A stretch of 64,000 nucleotides of DNA from Peronospora farinosa (lineage: Eukaryota > Oomycota > Peronosporomycetes > Peronosporales > Peronosporaceae), in the NCBI GenBank assembly GCA_947646735.1, contig CANTFK010000961.1, positions 434,001-498,000 on the forward strand. The letters are read 5' to 3'. A program made the position numbers and the translations under genes. Below, piece after piece: positions 10,654 through 21,303 of the stretch. Positions within the stretch are counted from its first letter, which is position 1. Each line of letters starts with the position of its first letter. The notes under the pieces were generated by a model, which saw only the letters and a list, made by a program, of their open reading frames with translations, was not told the origin of the DNA and made no database searches.

Positions 10654-11442
10654 TATTTAATGGTTCAGGTGTACTATTTTTTGGGCCTTTTGTGACATCT
10701 GTACCAAAATAAAGGTATATGGATACAGTATCCATATTTGACCCACTTCAACTTGTAAAGTGTAGCCATCTATCATTGTTGCGGCTGTAATGGGCATCGT
10801 CTTCTTCCCTTCTTCAGCTACAATGTCTTTACTGATGCGAGATTGTATTTGGATGTAAACACTAATTTGCTGACTTGACGACCCTCTCGTTTCCTATGGC
10901 AACGGACTTGACACCTTTAGTCGTTAAAGTTGGCGTCATGTTGCATTCAGTAAAAGTCTTTTTCACTGTTGTTTTGAATTTAGTGGCGAGTAGTTCATGC
11001 CTAGAAATGAAAAAAGAAAAGGAAAGCAGGGACAGAATGAGTCGCTCGAGGTGGAACATCTTAGGACGTTCGAATGAAAAAGAGACTCAATAAGTAAATA
11101 AGTTTCGATTCCTTATGTATAAAGCATGTGCTACATTATTGCACTAGTGCTTCGATCAAGAGACAGGGTGGCAAAATGAACTTTTTGAGCCAAGAGAAGC
11201 AGTGTCAATTGATCAACCCAAACGAACTGGGGGAGAGGAATACCCGCGTACATGCATTTACTTATTTGCTATAATCATACCTATCTCTAATTAATTAAAC
11301 GAGCTTAATCTATTGTCCACTCTCTCTATCTTAGTACCTTTAGTAATACATATTATCCTTTATATAATTTTTAATTAGTTTTTATCCATTTATATAATAA
11401 TCGCCTATAAAAAAGTATCTAATCACCACGTCATCCGTCCCT
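10654..11442. other. Intergenic with coding-like traces on the minus strand
   Basis: Two minus-strand pieces look protein-like. About 11059-10862 starts with ATG and a hydrophobic leader (LERLILSLLSFSFF). About 10891-10647, in another frame, reads VYIQIQSRISKDIVAEEGKK and then a hydrophobic VGQIWILYPYTFILVQ. They cannot be joined without a frame change, so this may be a decayed small secreted or membrane protein gene. From 11100 to 11442 the sequence is AT-rich promoter-like DNA upstream of the MFSD12-like gene. Confidence 0.3.
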
Positions 11443-12981
11443 ATGTTGGACATCAAGTGGACTCCTGTGCGTTTCTTGGCTTATGGTGTCGGTCACGTTC
11501 TCAATGATATGTGTGCATCCACATGGTTCTCCTATCTACTCGTTTTTCTACGTCATGCAGTCGTCATGTCCCCCGTAGACTCGGCAATCGTCATGTTTTG
11601 TGGCCAAATTGCCGATGGACTTGCCACGCCCTTAGTTGGCGTCTTTTCCGACCGTTCATCGGGTCTTTCCTGTCTTGGATTAGGACGTCGTAAAACGTGG
11701 CTCGCTATTGGCTCTTTGCTCGTGATGTTGTGCTTCTTTTTCGTCTTTGCCACGTGTTTACCCCAATGGTTTTCCGACTCTCCCAGTCGTTTCATCATGC
11801 TTGTTTATTATAGTACAGCTGCTAGTATTTTTAATATTGGATGGGCAACTGTCCAAGTCTCACATATGGCAATGGTACCGGAATTATCCGAAGATGATAA
11901 TATCCGGTGTATTCTCAACAGTACCCGGTACGCTTTTACGATTTTATCTAATGTCTTGATTTTTTGTGTCTTTTTAATCTTGCTACGAGATGTGGCACCT
12001 TTTGGAGTTCCTGATGCCGAGAAATTTACGTTACTGGCTTATACTTCACTTGTGGTCGGTGGAATTTGTACACTTATTTTCTTATCGGGAACTCCAGAGA
12101 AAGTGATACCACTACAAATACAGAAGAAAACTCCTGGTCATGTTTTGGCACAAAGTCCAGTGATGGCGGATTTGAAAGGACAAGGACTCAGTGGATTCCC
12201 ATCTGAAGAAGATTTGAATGTTTCCACCGTGGAAGTGACAGAAGCTTTGACTGAGCACATGACGTGGAAATGTTGGTTCAAATTGGGCATGTTTTATGAG
12301 GTGGGGGTGGTCTATATGTGCACAAGACTAGTGGTAAACATCACGCAAGTGTTCATTTCGTTCTACCTTATCGTGACGCTCGACATGTCGGCGATCTCGA
12401 TCGCTATTGTGCCATTGCTAGTGTATCTCTCTGGTTTCTTGGCAACATTCTTCTTGCGCTACTTGAATGAATCTCTGGGACGCACAGGGTCATTTGCTCT
12501 TGGAGCCGGCATGATTGTGCTTGCGCTGACACTTTCTTACTTTTTATCGGCGAAAACGGCTACATGGATTTATCCGTTCTCAATCATCTTGGGTATGGGC
12601 AACTCGATTATTATGGTCACATCAGTATGTCTAACGGGAGATCTGGTCGGAAATAATGTTGAAAGTGGTGCCTTTGTCTACGGCGCAATGAGCTTCACGG
12701 ACAAAATTTCAAATGGAATTGCCATTTTATTGATCCAGAATACGCGGCAGCAGCTGCAAGAGATGCCAAACGAAGACGGCATGTATTTGCGGCAAGTGTA
12801 CTGCATCCTACCGTCTCTTGCTGCACTTGTTGGTCTATGCACAGTGCTGTTCATGACGCACTGCAGTAAATCTGGTGACAGAAGGCGACACAAAGAGGCA
12901 AGTGCGTTCAGCAGCAAATTAGAAGAAACCGAAATGCTGCCTGTGAACGACGTGAAACGAGAAGGGTATGGCTCGGTCTAG
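11443..12981 (+). CDS. Major facilitator transporter, MFSD12-like (GPH/MFS_2 type)
   Basis: A single exon of 512 aa with about 12 hydrophobic segments. Recognisable family pieces are GVGHVLNDMCASTWFSYLLV at the N-terminus, GQIADGLATPLVGVFSDRSS with the loop 2-3 signature and GRRKTWLAIGS after it. A hydrophilic loop at about 215-280 divides the two bundles. MFSD12 homologues sit in lysosome-related organelles and have been linked to cystine import; the substrate here is not shown. The acidic C-terminal tail contains EETEMLPV, a possible lysosomal sorting motif. The ATG at 11443 directly precedes the first conserved residues. Confidence 0.88.
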   Translation: MLDIKWTPVRFLAYGVGHVLNDMCASTWFSYLLVFLRHAVVMSPVDSAIVMFCGQIADGLATPLVGVFSDRSSGLSCLGLGRRKTWLAIGSLLVMLCFFFVFATCLPQWFSDSPSRFIMLVYYSTAASIFNIGWATVQVSHMAMVPELSEDDNIRCILNSTRYAFTILSNVLIFCVFLILLRDVAPFGVPDAEKFTLLAYTSLVVGGICTLIFLSGTPEKVIPLQIQKKTPGHVLAQSPVMADLKGQGLSGFPSEEDLNVSTVEVTEALTEHMTWKCWFKLGMFYEVGVVYMCTRLVVNITQVFISFYLIVTLDMSAISIAIVPLLVYLSGFLATFFLRYLNESLGRTGSFALGAGMIVLALTLSYFLSAKTATWIYPFSIILGMGNSIIMVTSVCLTGDLVGNNVESGAFVYGAMSFTDKISNGIAILLIQNTRQQLQEMPNEDGMYLRQVYCILPSLAALVGLCTVLFMTHCSKSGDRRRHKEASAFSSKLEETEMLPVNDVKREGYGSV

Positions 12982-13186
12982 TCTTTGCAGGTTTACAATT
13001 TCTTGCGTGACGCAAAATGAGCATAGGACAAAAGAGTTGTGAGATCGAGCATGGGCTCGAACATGGCAATCGTGTAGATGCTGCAATTGTTCACTGTCTA
13101 CTCCGTTATGTGATTGGTGTTACGGACTCATGAGCTGCAACAATGTGCAAGATATCGTCTGCAGAGTACGTCTTCTGGTCTAGTTT

Positions 13187-13699
13187 TTACTCTCCACTAA
13201 CCGTCTCTGCCAAGCGTCTGCGTTCCTCGAGCTTGTCACGATTGAATCGTGTTACAAATGAATCTTTCTTCCATTTATTCAGCATACGAGTGTCTTTAGC
13301 TCGTTGAATCAAACGTTGTTGTGCTTGTTTTTCAGCTTTAAGTGCCCAATCCGTCGTAGCGGCTTCGGAAAAGAATTGATCCCACTCCTCCAGTGCCACA
13401 CGCTGGAAGAAGCGTGCTACATTAGCCACTGAGTCTTCTCGTTCATCGTCTTGATTAAACTCGATAGCATTGGCAAACATGAGCAACAGATCCGCGCGAT
13501 ATTCAACGGGATCGTTGTATTCGTTTTTATTAAGCTTCGTGCCCATTGTAGAGAGATCCATTGGATGGGAGATGACGTCAAAATACGTTGGAATATTGAG
13601 CAGTACAGGGTCGACGGGCTCAAGGAATGGCCATGCAAGGGAATGACGAGATAACTCGGCGTGCAGACGGACGCACTTGGCATGGAGATCTGGTCGCAT
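13187..13699 (-). CDS. Small bromodomain protein
   Basis: A single exon of 170 aa from ATG at 13699. A bromodomain occupies about residues 5-110: a WPF shelf (AWPFLEPVDP), the ZA loop with YFDVISHPMDLSTMGTKL and the BC-loop asparagine in AIEFNQDD, the residue that contacts acetyl-lysine. The last 60 residues are a Lys/Arg-rich helix. Such short stand-alone bromodomain proteins are usually parts of chromatin complexes. No second domain is visible, and no upstream exon could be joined convincingly. Confidence 0.85.
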   Translation of the reverse strand: MRPDLHAKCVRLHAELSRHSLAWPFLEPVDPVLLNIPTYFDVISHPMDLSTMGTKLNKNEYNDPVEYRADLLLMFANAIEFNQDDEREDSVANVARFFQRVALEEWDQFFSEAATTDWALKAEKQAQQRLIQRAKDTRMLNKWKKDSFVTRFNRDKLEERRRLAETVSGE

Positions 13700-14454
13700 T
13701 GGGCTTGTTTGAATGGTGTTTAAATGGTGTTTGAAACAAGTAGATCAAATATGAGAGTGAGAGAGTAATAATGGAGCAGAGGTACTAACAAACTCATGAT
13801 TCAGCACAGCATGATCGATCCGAAAGATATGATACATCCACCCGTTCACAATCACGCAGTCGTACAACATCAATGGATTGCAATTCACAAACAGTGAGCC
13901 AAACGGGATGATGCACGTCAAAAACGCCAACGTCCTACTTGAAAAAATCAACGTGACTGGACGAAGCTATTATCACAGCGTCGGAGCGTGTAGCACAAGC
14001 GCCTTGATCCTTAAACAGCAATTGCTTCCAGCCGCTTGTCAATTGGTAAGTATTTCCAGGTGTTTGTACTTCCAAATCCAAACAGATCCTCGGGACGTCT
14101 TGGATGTTCAGTGTTGAAACTGGTCACTGGTCGGTCATCAGCTTGTACCAATTCCATAACTCTTTCACATCCAACACATTATATACAACTTCGAGCACGA
14201 GAAACCAATGGAATTCAAGTCAAATTGCAAAAGCCTGCGATTACTGCATACCAAGCAGCCTAGTCCAGCAATCTGCATGCAGCTGAAAGCATCTCATTTA
14301 CCAGTCAGCATATCATGGCATTCGTTGTAGAGCCCCCGTTCAAGTCCGTGTTGTATATTCGTGAAAAGAGTCTGCTGGAATGTTTGACCTGAAAATGCAC
14401 TCCACGTTCACTGTCAACAATTGTCCACAATGTCTGTCTCCTTCACGCTTCATA
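13700..14454. other. Unassigned region with coding-like pieces on both strands
   Basis: Minus-strand fragments such as QTLFTNIQHGLERGLYNE (about 14391-14300), LDVKELWNWYKLMTDQ (about 14170-14120), LFGFGSTNTWKYLPIDK (about 14085-14030) and FLTCIIPFGSLFVNCNPLML (about 13925-13870) each look like protein. Stops and frame changes separate them. The plus strand is also open in places (13878-14060). I read this as a decayed or intron-rich minus-strand gene that I cannot assemble; no family was recognised. Confidence 0.3.
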
Positions 14455-17400
14455 TTATGGCCTTGGTTCCCATCGGGAGGATCGGCGATGCTTTTCGGGA
14501 GTCGGAGCTGGCTTATAACGAATGTTCACGCCCCGAGACTCATCCTCTCGTCCGTCGTCTCGTGAGTGGGACCGATGCCGATCCTGCGAAGGCGAGCGCC
14601 GATAATGTGGATCTCGGGAATGCGATTGTCGGCAATCAGGCGAGGGCGAATGGCGGTGGTAGTCTTTCATATGCTCTTTCGGGTTGTCCTTTGAGAAGTA
14701 CTTCTTAGGGTAGTCTGTCACGTATTCCTTTGAGTATTCCTTCGCATACTCCTTCGGATAGTCCTTCGCGTACTCATAGTCCTTCGCAAGCCCTTTCGAA
14801 TAACCCTTCGTATACTCCTTCCGATAATCGTTTGCATATTCCTTTGGGTGGCTCTCTAAGTACTCTGTCGGGTATTCCTTCAAGCGAGCACGATGACGTG
14901 ACGTTGAATGCAAAGTGTGTCGGTGTGGAGACTCCAAATGGCTGAGGTTTGCCGATCGTTGGTGGTAATCCTTGGCCGGCGGCGAAGCAGACGCTGACCG
15001 GGAACTAAACGATCTCGAACTGCTACGTGATCGGGAGCGTTGTCTGCGTGAGTGCTCTCTCTGAGGTTCCATCTTTCTTGTTTCATGACGACGATCACCA
15101 TAGACGTGATCGTTGCGGTGATGCGAGCGACTACGTGGCGATAGCGATCGGGATGGCGACCGCGAAAGAGAAACAGAATACGACCGTGAGCGAGAGCGAG
15201 ACGATGAGCGAGAGTAAGAACGACGTCGAGACTGACGTCGTTCACATCGTGACGACCGTGAGCGAGAGCGCGACCGTGATCGTGACCGCGACTGCTTGCC
15301 TTTGTAATAGCGCTCTTTCTCTTGGGTATGACCACGCGAGCTCCCTGACTGATATTGTTCGTGATTCCTTCTCGGTAAGTTTTGAGGTTTCGCGGGTAAC
15401 TGCACCCCATATCCACGATCTTCTGTCGGGGCGCTGTAGTGTGAGCCAAGCGTAGAAGCGTTGGTCTCTCGTGGGGATCGGTGATAATTGGTGTAGCCAC
15501 GATCTTCTCTACTTTCCGTTCTAACATCGTAGCGGCGATCAGAATATGGTGGAGATTTTCGAGATCGTTGATAATTGCTGTAGCCACGATCTTCTCTAGT
15601 TTCCCTTGGGCCGTCATAGCGTTGATCATGCACTGGGTCTCGAACGGACTGTTTGATTCTCGGAGAGCCGTATCCGCGATCTTCCCTTGTTTCTAACATA
15701 TGTTGCCGGACCGATGAATAGACCGTTTTCTCTCGCGGAGACTTCTGGGGCCACTGGTGTCCCATCAAGTTATCTTCTCTCGCCTCCACTGGGGCGCCAT
15801 AGCGTTGGTCAGGCTCTGAACCGTATTGGAGCGCAGGAATAGTGCCGTGCGGAGGTGGTGGCGCCGGGTGGGACATCGGTACGCCATTAGCCTGGTACCC
15901 TACAGGCGGATGAGGAATTTCACGTTGCGCGGGATACCGCACTGTAAGTGGAGGGGGAGGAGGCGGACGGTGTCCAAACGCACCAGAACGCTGTGCTGAA
16001 GAGAGAATCCGTGGAGGGGGAGGTGGTCGCGGGATTGCTTCGCCGTGAGGTCCTGAGGCTGTCGGAGGCACTACGTGCGAAGGCTGAGTAGGAGGCATTA
16101 ATCCTGATCCTACCGCAGGAGGTCGTACTTCCACAAGCGAAGTTTGAGGTTGAGAAGCAGAAATGGTGGCTCCTTTACCTGCAGAATACCCATTTCGCCT
16201 CTTTTCAACATCCTCATTGTCAGAAACTTCCATGGAGCTTTCCGATTTTAGTGGCCGGAGTGAGCCAGACTTGGCTCCATTCTGCGCCTCGGAGGCTCCA
16301 TCTCCGCTTGTAATTCCGTTCACAGCTTCGCTAGAGGCCTGGATAGAGGCAGCCAGGGCCATTCGTTCTTCATTTTTAATCTCCAAAGACTGACGCACCT
16401 GAAAGTCTTTCTCCCGGCGCTTCCGCAATGCATCAGACCGCATTTTCTGCTCGGACTGACGACGCTTCATAAAGCTTTGAATGGGCGGAGGGGCTAGAAA
16501 AAAGCTAGAACGTGCGCGCGACTTCTTCTCTATACGATAGACTGCACTCTGTATCCGCACCTGTTCGTCAAATAATAGCCCATCGCAGTCGAAAAACGTT
16601 TTGTATCGCTTAGCAATTTTCAGCAGCGCGTCCGACGCTTCATCGCTATGCTTCAGTTCCTCTGCTTTATCGACCCATGCCAGCGCCCGCTCGCGCTCGG
16701 ATTCAATGGCGCACCAATCGATCAAAGATACAGCCGCCATCGCCTGTTTTTCCTTTTTATCAGCGCTTGATTCCTCGTCGCCGCTGTCACTGTTGTCCAA
16801 AACCAAAGAGCTTCCTCCAACCGCTCCGAGTTGCTTACGAATTTTTGCGTAATCCGGAAAGTCTTCATACTTGAGCGACTGCAGATAGTCCATCATCTCC
16901 AGTAATTGCATGGCACCTGGTAGGCCCTCCACCAACAAACTTGGATTTATTTCCGTGTAGTGTTCTTTGAGCCTCAAAACAGTTTGGCGGTTTTTCAGCT
17001 GTGCATCAGCAGCCCAGGGCAACTCACCGCGCATGAAGTCCATTACAAGATAAAACCACGACCATAGGTCATCCTTTGGACCTAACTCCTGTCGACGGTG
17101 CGAGCTCAACGACGCATACATGGAAGTGCCTCGAAACTCAGCAACTGAACGCGCCGGCAGCACCTGTCGATCTTCTCCAATGTGCTGTCTCGACAGTCCA
17201 AAGTCAATAATATAGTATCGCTGCTGCCTCAGCGGATTACGATCCGGAAGAGCATTCAAAGCAAAGTTTGACGCCTTGATATCGCGATGCACGTATCCAT
17301 GTCGATGGAACGCTTCAATGCAATCGAGCATTTCCAATCCAACCGAAACAGACTTGGCCAGTGGCACTCCATGGATTGAATCAGGTGACATTCTCAGCAT

Positions 17401-17949
17401 CGACATGCTGTCTCCTAGTAGCTCCATTACCAATACTGTGCTGTCCCCATGTTTGCCATGATAGTAGTATCTGCACACGTACGAACAATCCTGAAGGCTT
17501 TTGAGGATTAAACTCTCCCACTCGAGCACTGGCTTGAGAGAACTTGGTGCTTCTACCTTCACTGCAACTTTATCTCGACTCTCGATCGAGTACGCAGAGT
17601 AAATCTGACTAAATGTACCCTAATACAATATAAAAAAGAAACAATTTGGAAGAAAAAGTATTTAATAAAAGAATAAAAAAGCATGAATAAAAAACGAGAT
17701 AAAAATAGCCAAACACAAAATTCGGTTACCTCTCCAATCTTTTCTCCAATTTTCCACTTTTCGGCAATTACTTCCCCTGCCTATTATTAAATTTTAAATA
17801 AAAGAGTATATATAATTATTTAGTAGAAATAACTAAACAAGAAATTTCACAAGAAAAAAATAAAAAAATATAAAAAATAACAATATCCCCTTTACCAGTA
17901 ATATATTCTTGTTCAGAGGCTCCATCGGCGACGAAGCGGCTCGCATCAT
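14455..17949 (-). CDS. CK1/TTBK-family protein kinase with RS-rich C-terminal tail
   Basis: Three exons, 17949-17896, 17780-17730 and 17619-14455 (introns 115 and 110 nt, phase 0), give 1,089 aa. The kinase domain is at about 27-300: Gly loop GEKIGEGTFSQIY, Lys56 in VAVKVE, HRDIKASNF with its catalytic Asp near 148, DFG near 174 and the CK1-type GTSMYASLSSH in place of APE. These place it in the CK1 superfamily, nearest tau-tubulin kinases, and it should be active. A proline-rich stretch (about 530-640) follows, then a long arginine-serine region (about 830-940), a Lys/Glu/Tyr-rich stretch of KEY-type repeats (about 945-1011) and a basic end. The RS tail suggests nuclear-speckle location or a role with splicing factors; that is inference. 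The two tiny 5' exons supply the front of the ATP-binding lobe. Confidence 0.9.
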
Positions 17950-19105
17950 TGTTTTCTACTGTATTTTGAAGGGCTATGGGATACCAAGCACGACTACAGA
18001 AATCTTCTTGCTGTCTTAAAACTCGTGATAGCTTTACAAGCGCTTATTGTGCGCTTATACTGTAGCAAAGAGAAGCAGCGGCTCCAGCCAGCCGAGGGAA
18101 TTTCGTCAATGTCAAAATGGCACTTAAACGAAAAACGCTGGGTTTTTTTAGCGGTAAAAACGGTTTTAACAGGCGTTTGATACATGTTGTATTGTGCAAA
18201 AAAACAAACAGTATATGCGCACGTTTTGTCAACCAATCCGCTACCGATATACAACATCGCTTATGAATGTATAAGTCCGAACTGGTGTCATCTTGGTACA
18301 TACTGGAGGGCTAAGTACGTGATGTTGTCGACATTGTCAAAATCTTTATCGCTTGCTCTTATCGAAAATGGGTTATGATGGTAGGTTGTTTAGTAGACCA
18401 TGTGCGTAGAAGGACGCAGATTTGAAGGTGATTAAGACATTAGGTCTTTTGACACTTGGAGCTGAGCGAGTTGGTTGCGATTATAGAAATACTGTTAGAA
18501 GGTGGTGAGAGACTAAGCAACTGCTCAGAAGTAAAGCTGGTGTATTAGCTACAAGCCATCAGTTTGATGGTGTCAAAAGCGCAGGCTTGGCTGAGAAACA
18601 GACTTAGTTACGAGCCGGAAAGCTGCAATTTAACGATATTGAATCATGCAGAGACCGTGGGCATTTTGTAGGTGCCTTCCACGAAAGCGACAATTACTAG
18701 ATCAGGCAATAATCCCTCAATGTCGCCTTTGCGTGAGGGGACGGACAGCGGCTCCAAAAGTAAAATAAACTGGCTTCAAATGAGGAGCAGCTCTCGAACA
18801 GATTCGTTCTACTGTAGGCGTTTTAAAGAATATATCTAGTATTGTAGTAACCGAGTTCCCGTTTATGCAGTCTCCAATGCTAAAAGCAACATCTAGAGGA
18901 GGTGACAAGCTCCAGGAGGTGTTTAAGCAACTTAATGAGCACAATATATATGACAAATGTTAGAATTTATTTTTGCTAAAATACATGGAAGTAAAAAATA
19001 AATGTGTAGATTTTATCATCTTTCGATTCGTACTTAATGATCGAGTGTCGGTCTCCCTTATTGACATTCACTCCTGCTTGGGATTTCGCGCCAAAAGTCC
19101 CAATA
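17950..19105. other. Intergenic with a decayed plus-strand reading frame
   Basis: From about 18530 to 18963 the plus strand carries interrupted protein-like stretches, the longest being 18784-18963 (59 codons after an in-frame TGA, including GVLKNISSIVVTEFPF and ending in YDKC). Stops at about 18765 and 18781 break continuity. No family was recognised and no terminal repeats were seen. The rest (17950-18500) is promoter-side DNA for the kinase, with no element I can support. Confidence 0.3.
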
Positions 19106-19916
19106 ATGGCGCGTTCTCGTGCCATCGACATTTTGTTCGAGTTCGATGCGCCGCAGACATACCGCGACCTTAGCGCACCATTGTCTCCTCTTGCACCAGG
19201 TGAACACGACGTCTGGTTTGATCAGATCCATCCGCAACATAGCAAACCCAGTGCCGTTTTAGCACGAGAAGCGGTCGGTGTCGTGCGTAAGTTGCAGGAA
19301 AAAGAGAAGCAACTGAAGGATGTTCAGAGTCAACACAAGATGAAACGATGGAGTGGAGGCAAAGAGAATCATGTGCGTGTAAGGACTGGAGAATACGAGC
19401 AGACGAGACAGAAGCAACTAAAGTTGCGGGAGAGAAAGAAACACACAAGTCTTGAGGAAATGCGAGCAACAGACGAGCCATTCCAGATCCATATGGAAAT
19501 TAAGAAGAAGGAAATTGTCTTGGAAAGACACAGGAAACCGCTTGGGGATGCACGGAACCGGCTGAATGTTTCAGGAAGAGAAAGAACGTTGCCGCATAGT
19601 GAAAAGAAGACAATGAGAGACTGGCAGGAGCTGCTCAAGAGACATAATAATAAGTTCAAGACTGTTCATACGTACGAGCCACCGCAACACTCTGTGCGAG
19701 AGGTGAAACAGGTAGGAAAAAAAGAGAGAGAGAGAGGGGGGTGGATGAGTGGGTACGTTTTTATTATTAGTGAAAGGATAGGAATAACCTTTTTGTTTAC
19801 TGTAGTGGGAACGCGAGACGAAGAAAACTTATTATGCCTTGTCAGTAGAGGAGCGAGCGCAGGCGAATGAGGAGATTACAGTCTGGAAGCAACGAAAAGT
19901 GGCCAGAAGCCATTAG
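19106..19916 (+). CDS. Charged, helix-rich protein of unknown function
   Basis: Two exons, 19106-19711 and 19806-19916 (intron 94 nt, phase 0), give 238 aa. From residue 70 on it is extremely rich in Lys, Arg and Glu and predicted helical. Exon 2 continues smoothly into WERETKKTYYALSVEERAQA and ends KVARSH. The conserved-looking block spanning the junction (HSVREVKQ followed by WERET) supports the splice. I do not recognise the family; the composition would suit a microtubule- or nucleic-acid-associated protein. The intron contains a GAGA-rich run and a G6 tract next to the donor side. Confidence 0.65.
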
Positions 19917-20333
19917 GAGATGGATGAAAATGGAACGTTTTGGATCTATGGACACGAGTTTATCCACGCGTATCTCTCTTGTTGTATGTATGTTAGCAGA
20001 CAGAGTATGGCTCAATTGCTACAGAGTAATTGGTTCGAGCTTTTGTTTGTCGAGACGTCAAAAAGTGCTAGGATGAAGATGGTTGAGTAGACAGTCGTCG
20101 TTAAGGTGATAATGGTTGGATTTCTTGATGGACGGACACACTTGTACACGCCGTCAAAGATAGGGGAGACTGATAACTTTATTATCTCAACTTTTAGAAA
20201 TGAGTACAATTGCTTCGTAGCAAAACCCATGGGTCGGTCAAACCCAGAACTAACCCATCAACCCACTTTCAGTGTATCATACTAAAAGGGTCAACCCACT
20301 TGTCATACTCGAATTTGCTCCCTCTCGTAAAGA
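19917..20333. other. Intergenic / promoter of triosephosphate isomerase
   Basis: This is 417 bases between tandem plus-strand genes. A partly repeated CAACCCACTT/AACCCATCAACCC motif occurs at about 20229-20300, just upstream of the TPI start. Nothing else was recognised. Confidence 0.4.
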
Positions 20334-21086
20334 ATGACTCGTACGTATTTTATTGGTGGTAACTGGAAATGCAACGGTACCGTTCAGTCCATTACAGACC
20401 TCTGTTCTTTGCTTAATAAGGTGGATATCACGTCAAACAAATTGGAAATTGTCGTATCACCTTCTACACTTCATATTTCTCTAGTCAAGTCTTTATTACA
20501 GGACAAGATTATGATCAGTGCTCAAAATGTGAGTCTTACGGGTACAGGTGCTTATACGGGTGAGATTGCAGCCGAGCAGTTTCTTGATATGGGGATCAAA
20601 TGGACTATCACAGGACACTCGGAACGTCGTGCTTATTACGGTGAAACAGACGAGATTGTAGCCAAGAAGACAAAACGGGCCCTGGACGTGGGTCTCCATG
20701 TCATTTTCTGTATTGGTGAGTCTCTTGAAGAACGACAGGCCAACAAGACTTTGGACGTACTGATTCGTCAGACGCAGGCCTTGACTGACATTGTGTCGGA
20801 AGAAGACTGGGCACGTGTCGTTGTTGCTTATGAGCCCGTGTGGGCCATTGGCACGGGTGTCGTGGCTACACCCGCTCAGGCTCAAGAGTCTCACAAGGAG
20901 TTGCGTGCTTGGATCGCCGGCAAAGTGTCTTCCAAAGTGGCAGAGAATGTTCGCATTATCTATGGCGGATCAGTCAAGGGTGACAATTGTGAGGAACTCA
21001 TTGCCCTTACCGATGTTGACGGCTTTCTTGTTGGTGGAGCCGCACTGAAGCCGGAGTTTGAGAAGATTATCAAGAGCGCTTTCTGA
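20334..21086 (+). CDS. TPI: Triosephosphate isomerase
   Basis: A single exon of 250 aa, the normal family length. It interconverts dihydroxyacetone phosphate and glyceraldehyde-3-phosphate in glycolysis. The active-site residues are all present: Asn10 and Lys12 in FIGGNWKCNG, the His in TGHSERR (about 95), the catalytic Glu in AYEPVWAIGTG (about 165), flexible loop 6 just after it, and the phosphate-binding YGGSVK and LVGGAAL motifs. There is no targeting extension before the first strand, so this is the cytosolic stand-alone form rather than the mitochondrial TPI-GAPDH fusion that stramenopiles also carry. Confidence 0.97.
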   Translation: MTRTYFIGGNWKCNGTVQSITDLCSLLNKVDITSNKLEIVVSPSTLHISLVKSLLQDKIMISAQNVSLTGTGAYTGEIAAEQFLDMGIKWTITGHSERRAYYGETDEIVAKKTKRALDVGLHVIFCIGESLEERQANKTLDVLIRQTQALTDIVSEEDWARVVVAYEPVWAIGTGVVATPAQAQESHKELRAWIAGKVSSKVAENVRIIYGGSVKGDNCEELIALTDVDGFLVGGAALKPEFEKIIKSAF

Positions 21087-21303
21087 GTAAGTGGCATAGT
21101 ATACTTCCTGGGCTGATACTTATCGGCTAGTCTGCTTGCTAGACACGGACAGAACTTCGTTAATACAGACGATTACAAAACTGACTGTACAGGTCAAATT
21201 TTGTCCATGTTCCACCAGTATTTGTCAAGGTAGGAAACAAGCCCAAACTATAACCACGACATGCTTCACGTGCGTATCAGTCTAGCATTCATCAAATGAT
21301 GGA

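Noticed and set aside
14880..15700. Long open frames opposite and in other frames of the kinase RS region
   Set aside because: Low-complexity Arg/Ser codons keep other frames open; the kinase frame is continuous with the catalytic domain and its 5' exons.
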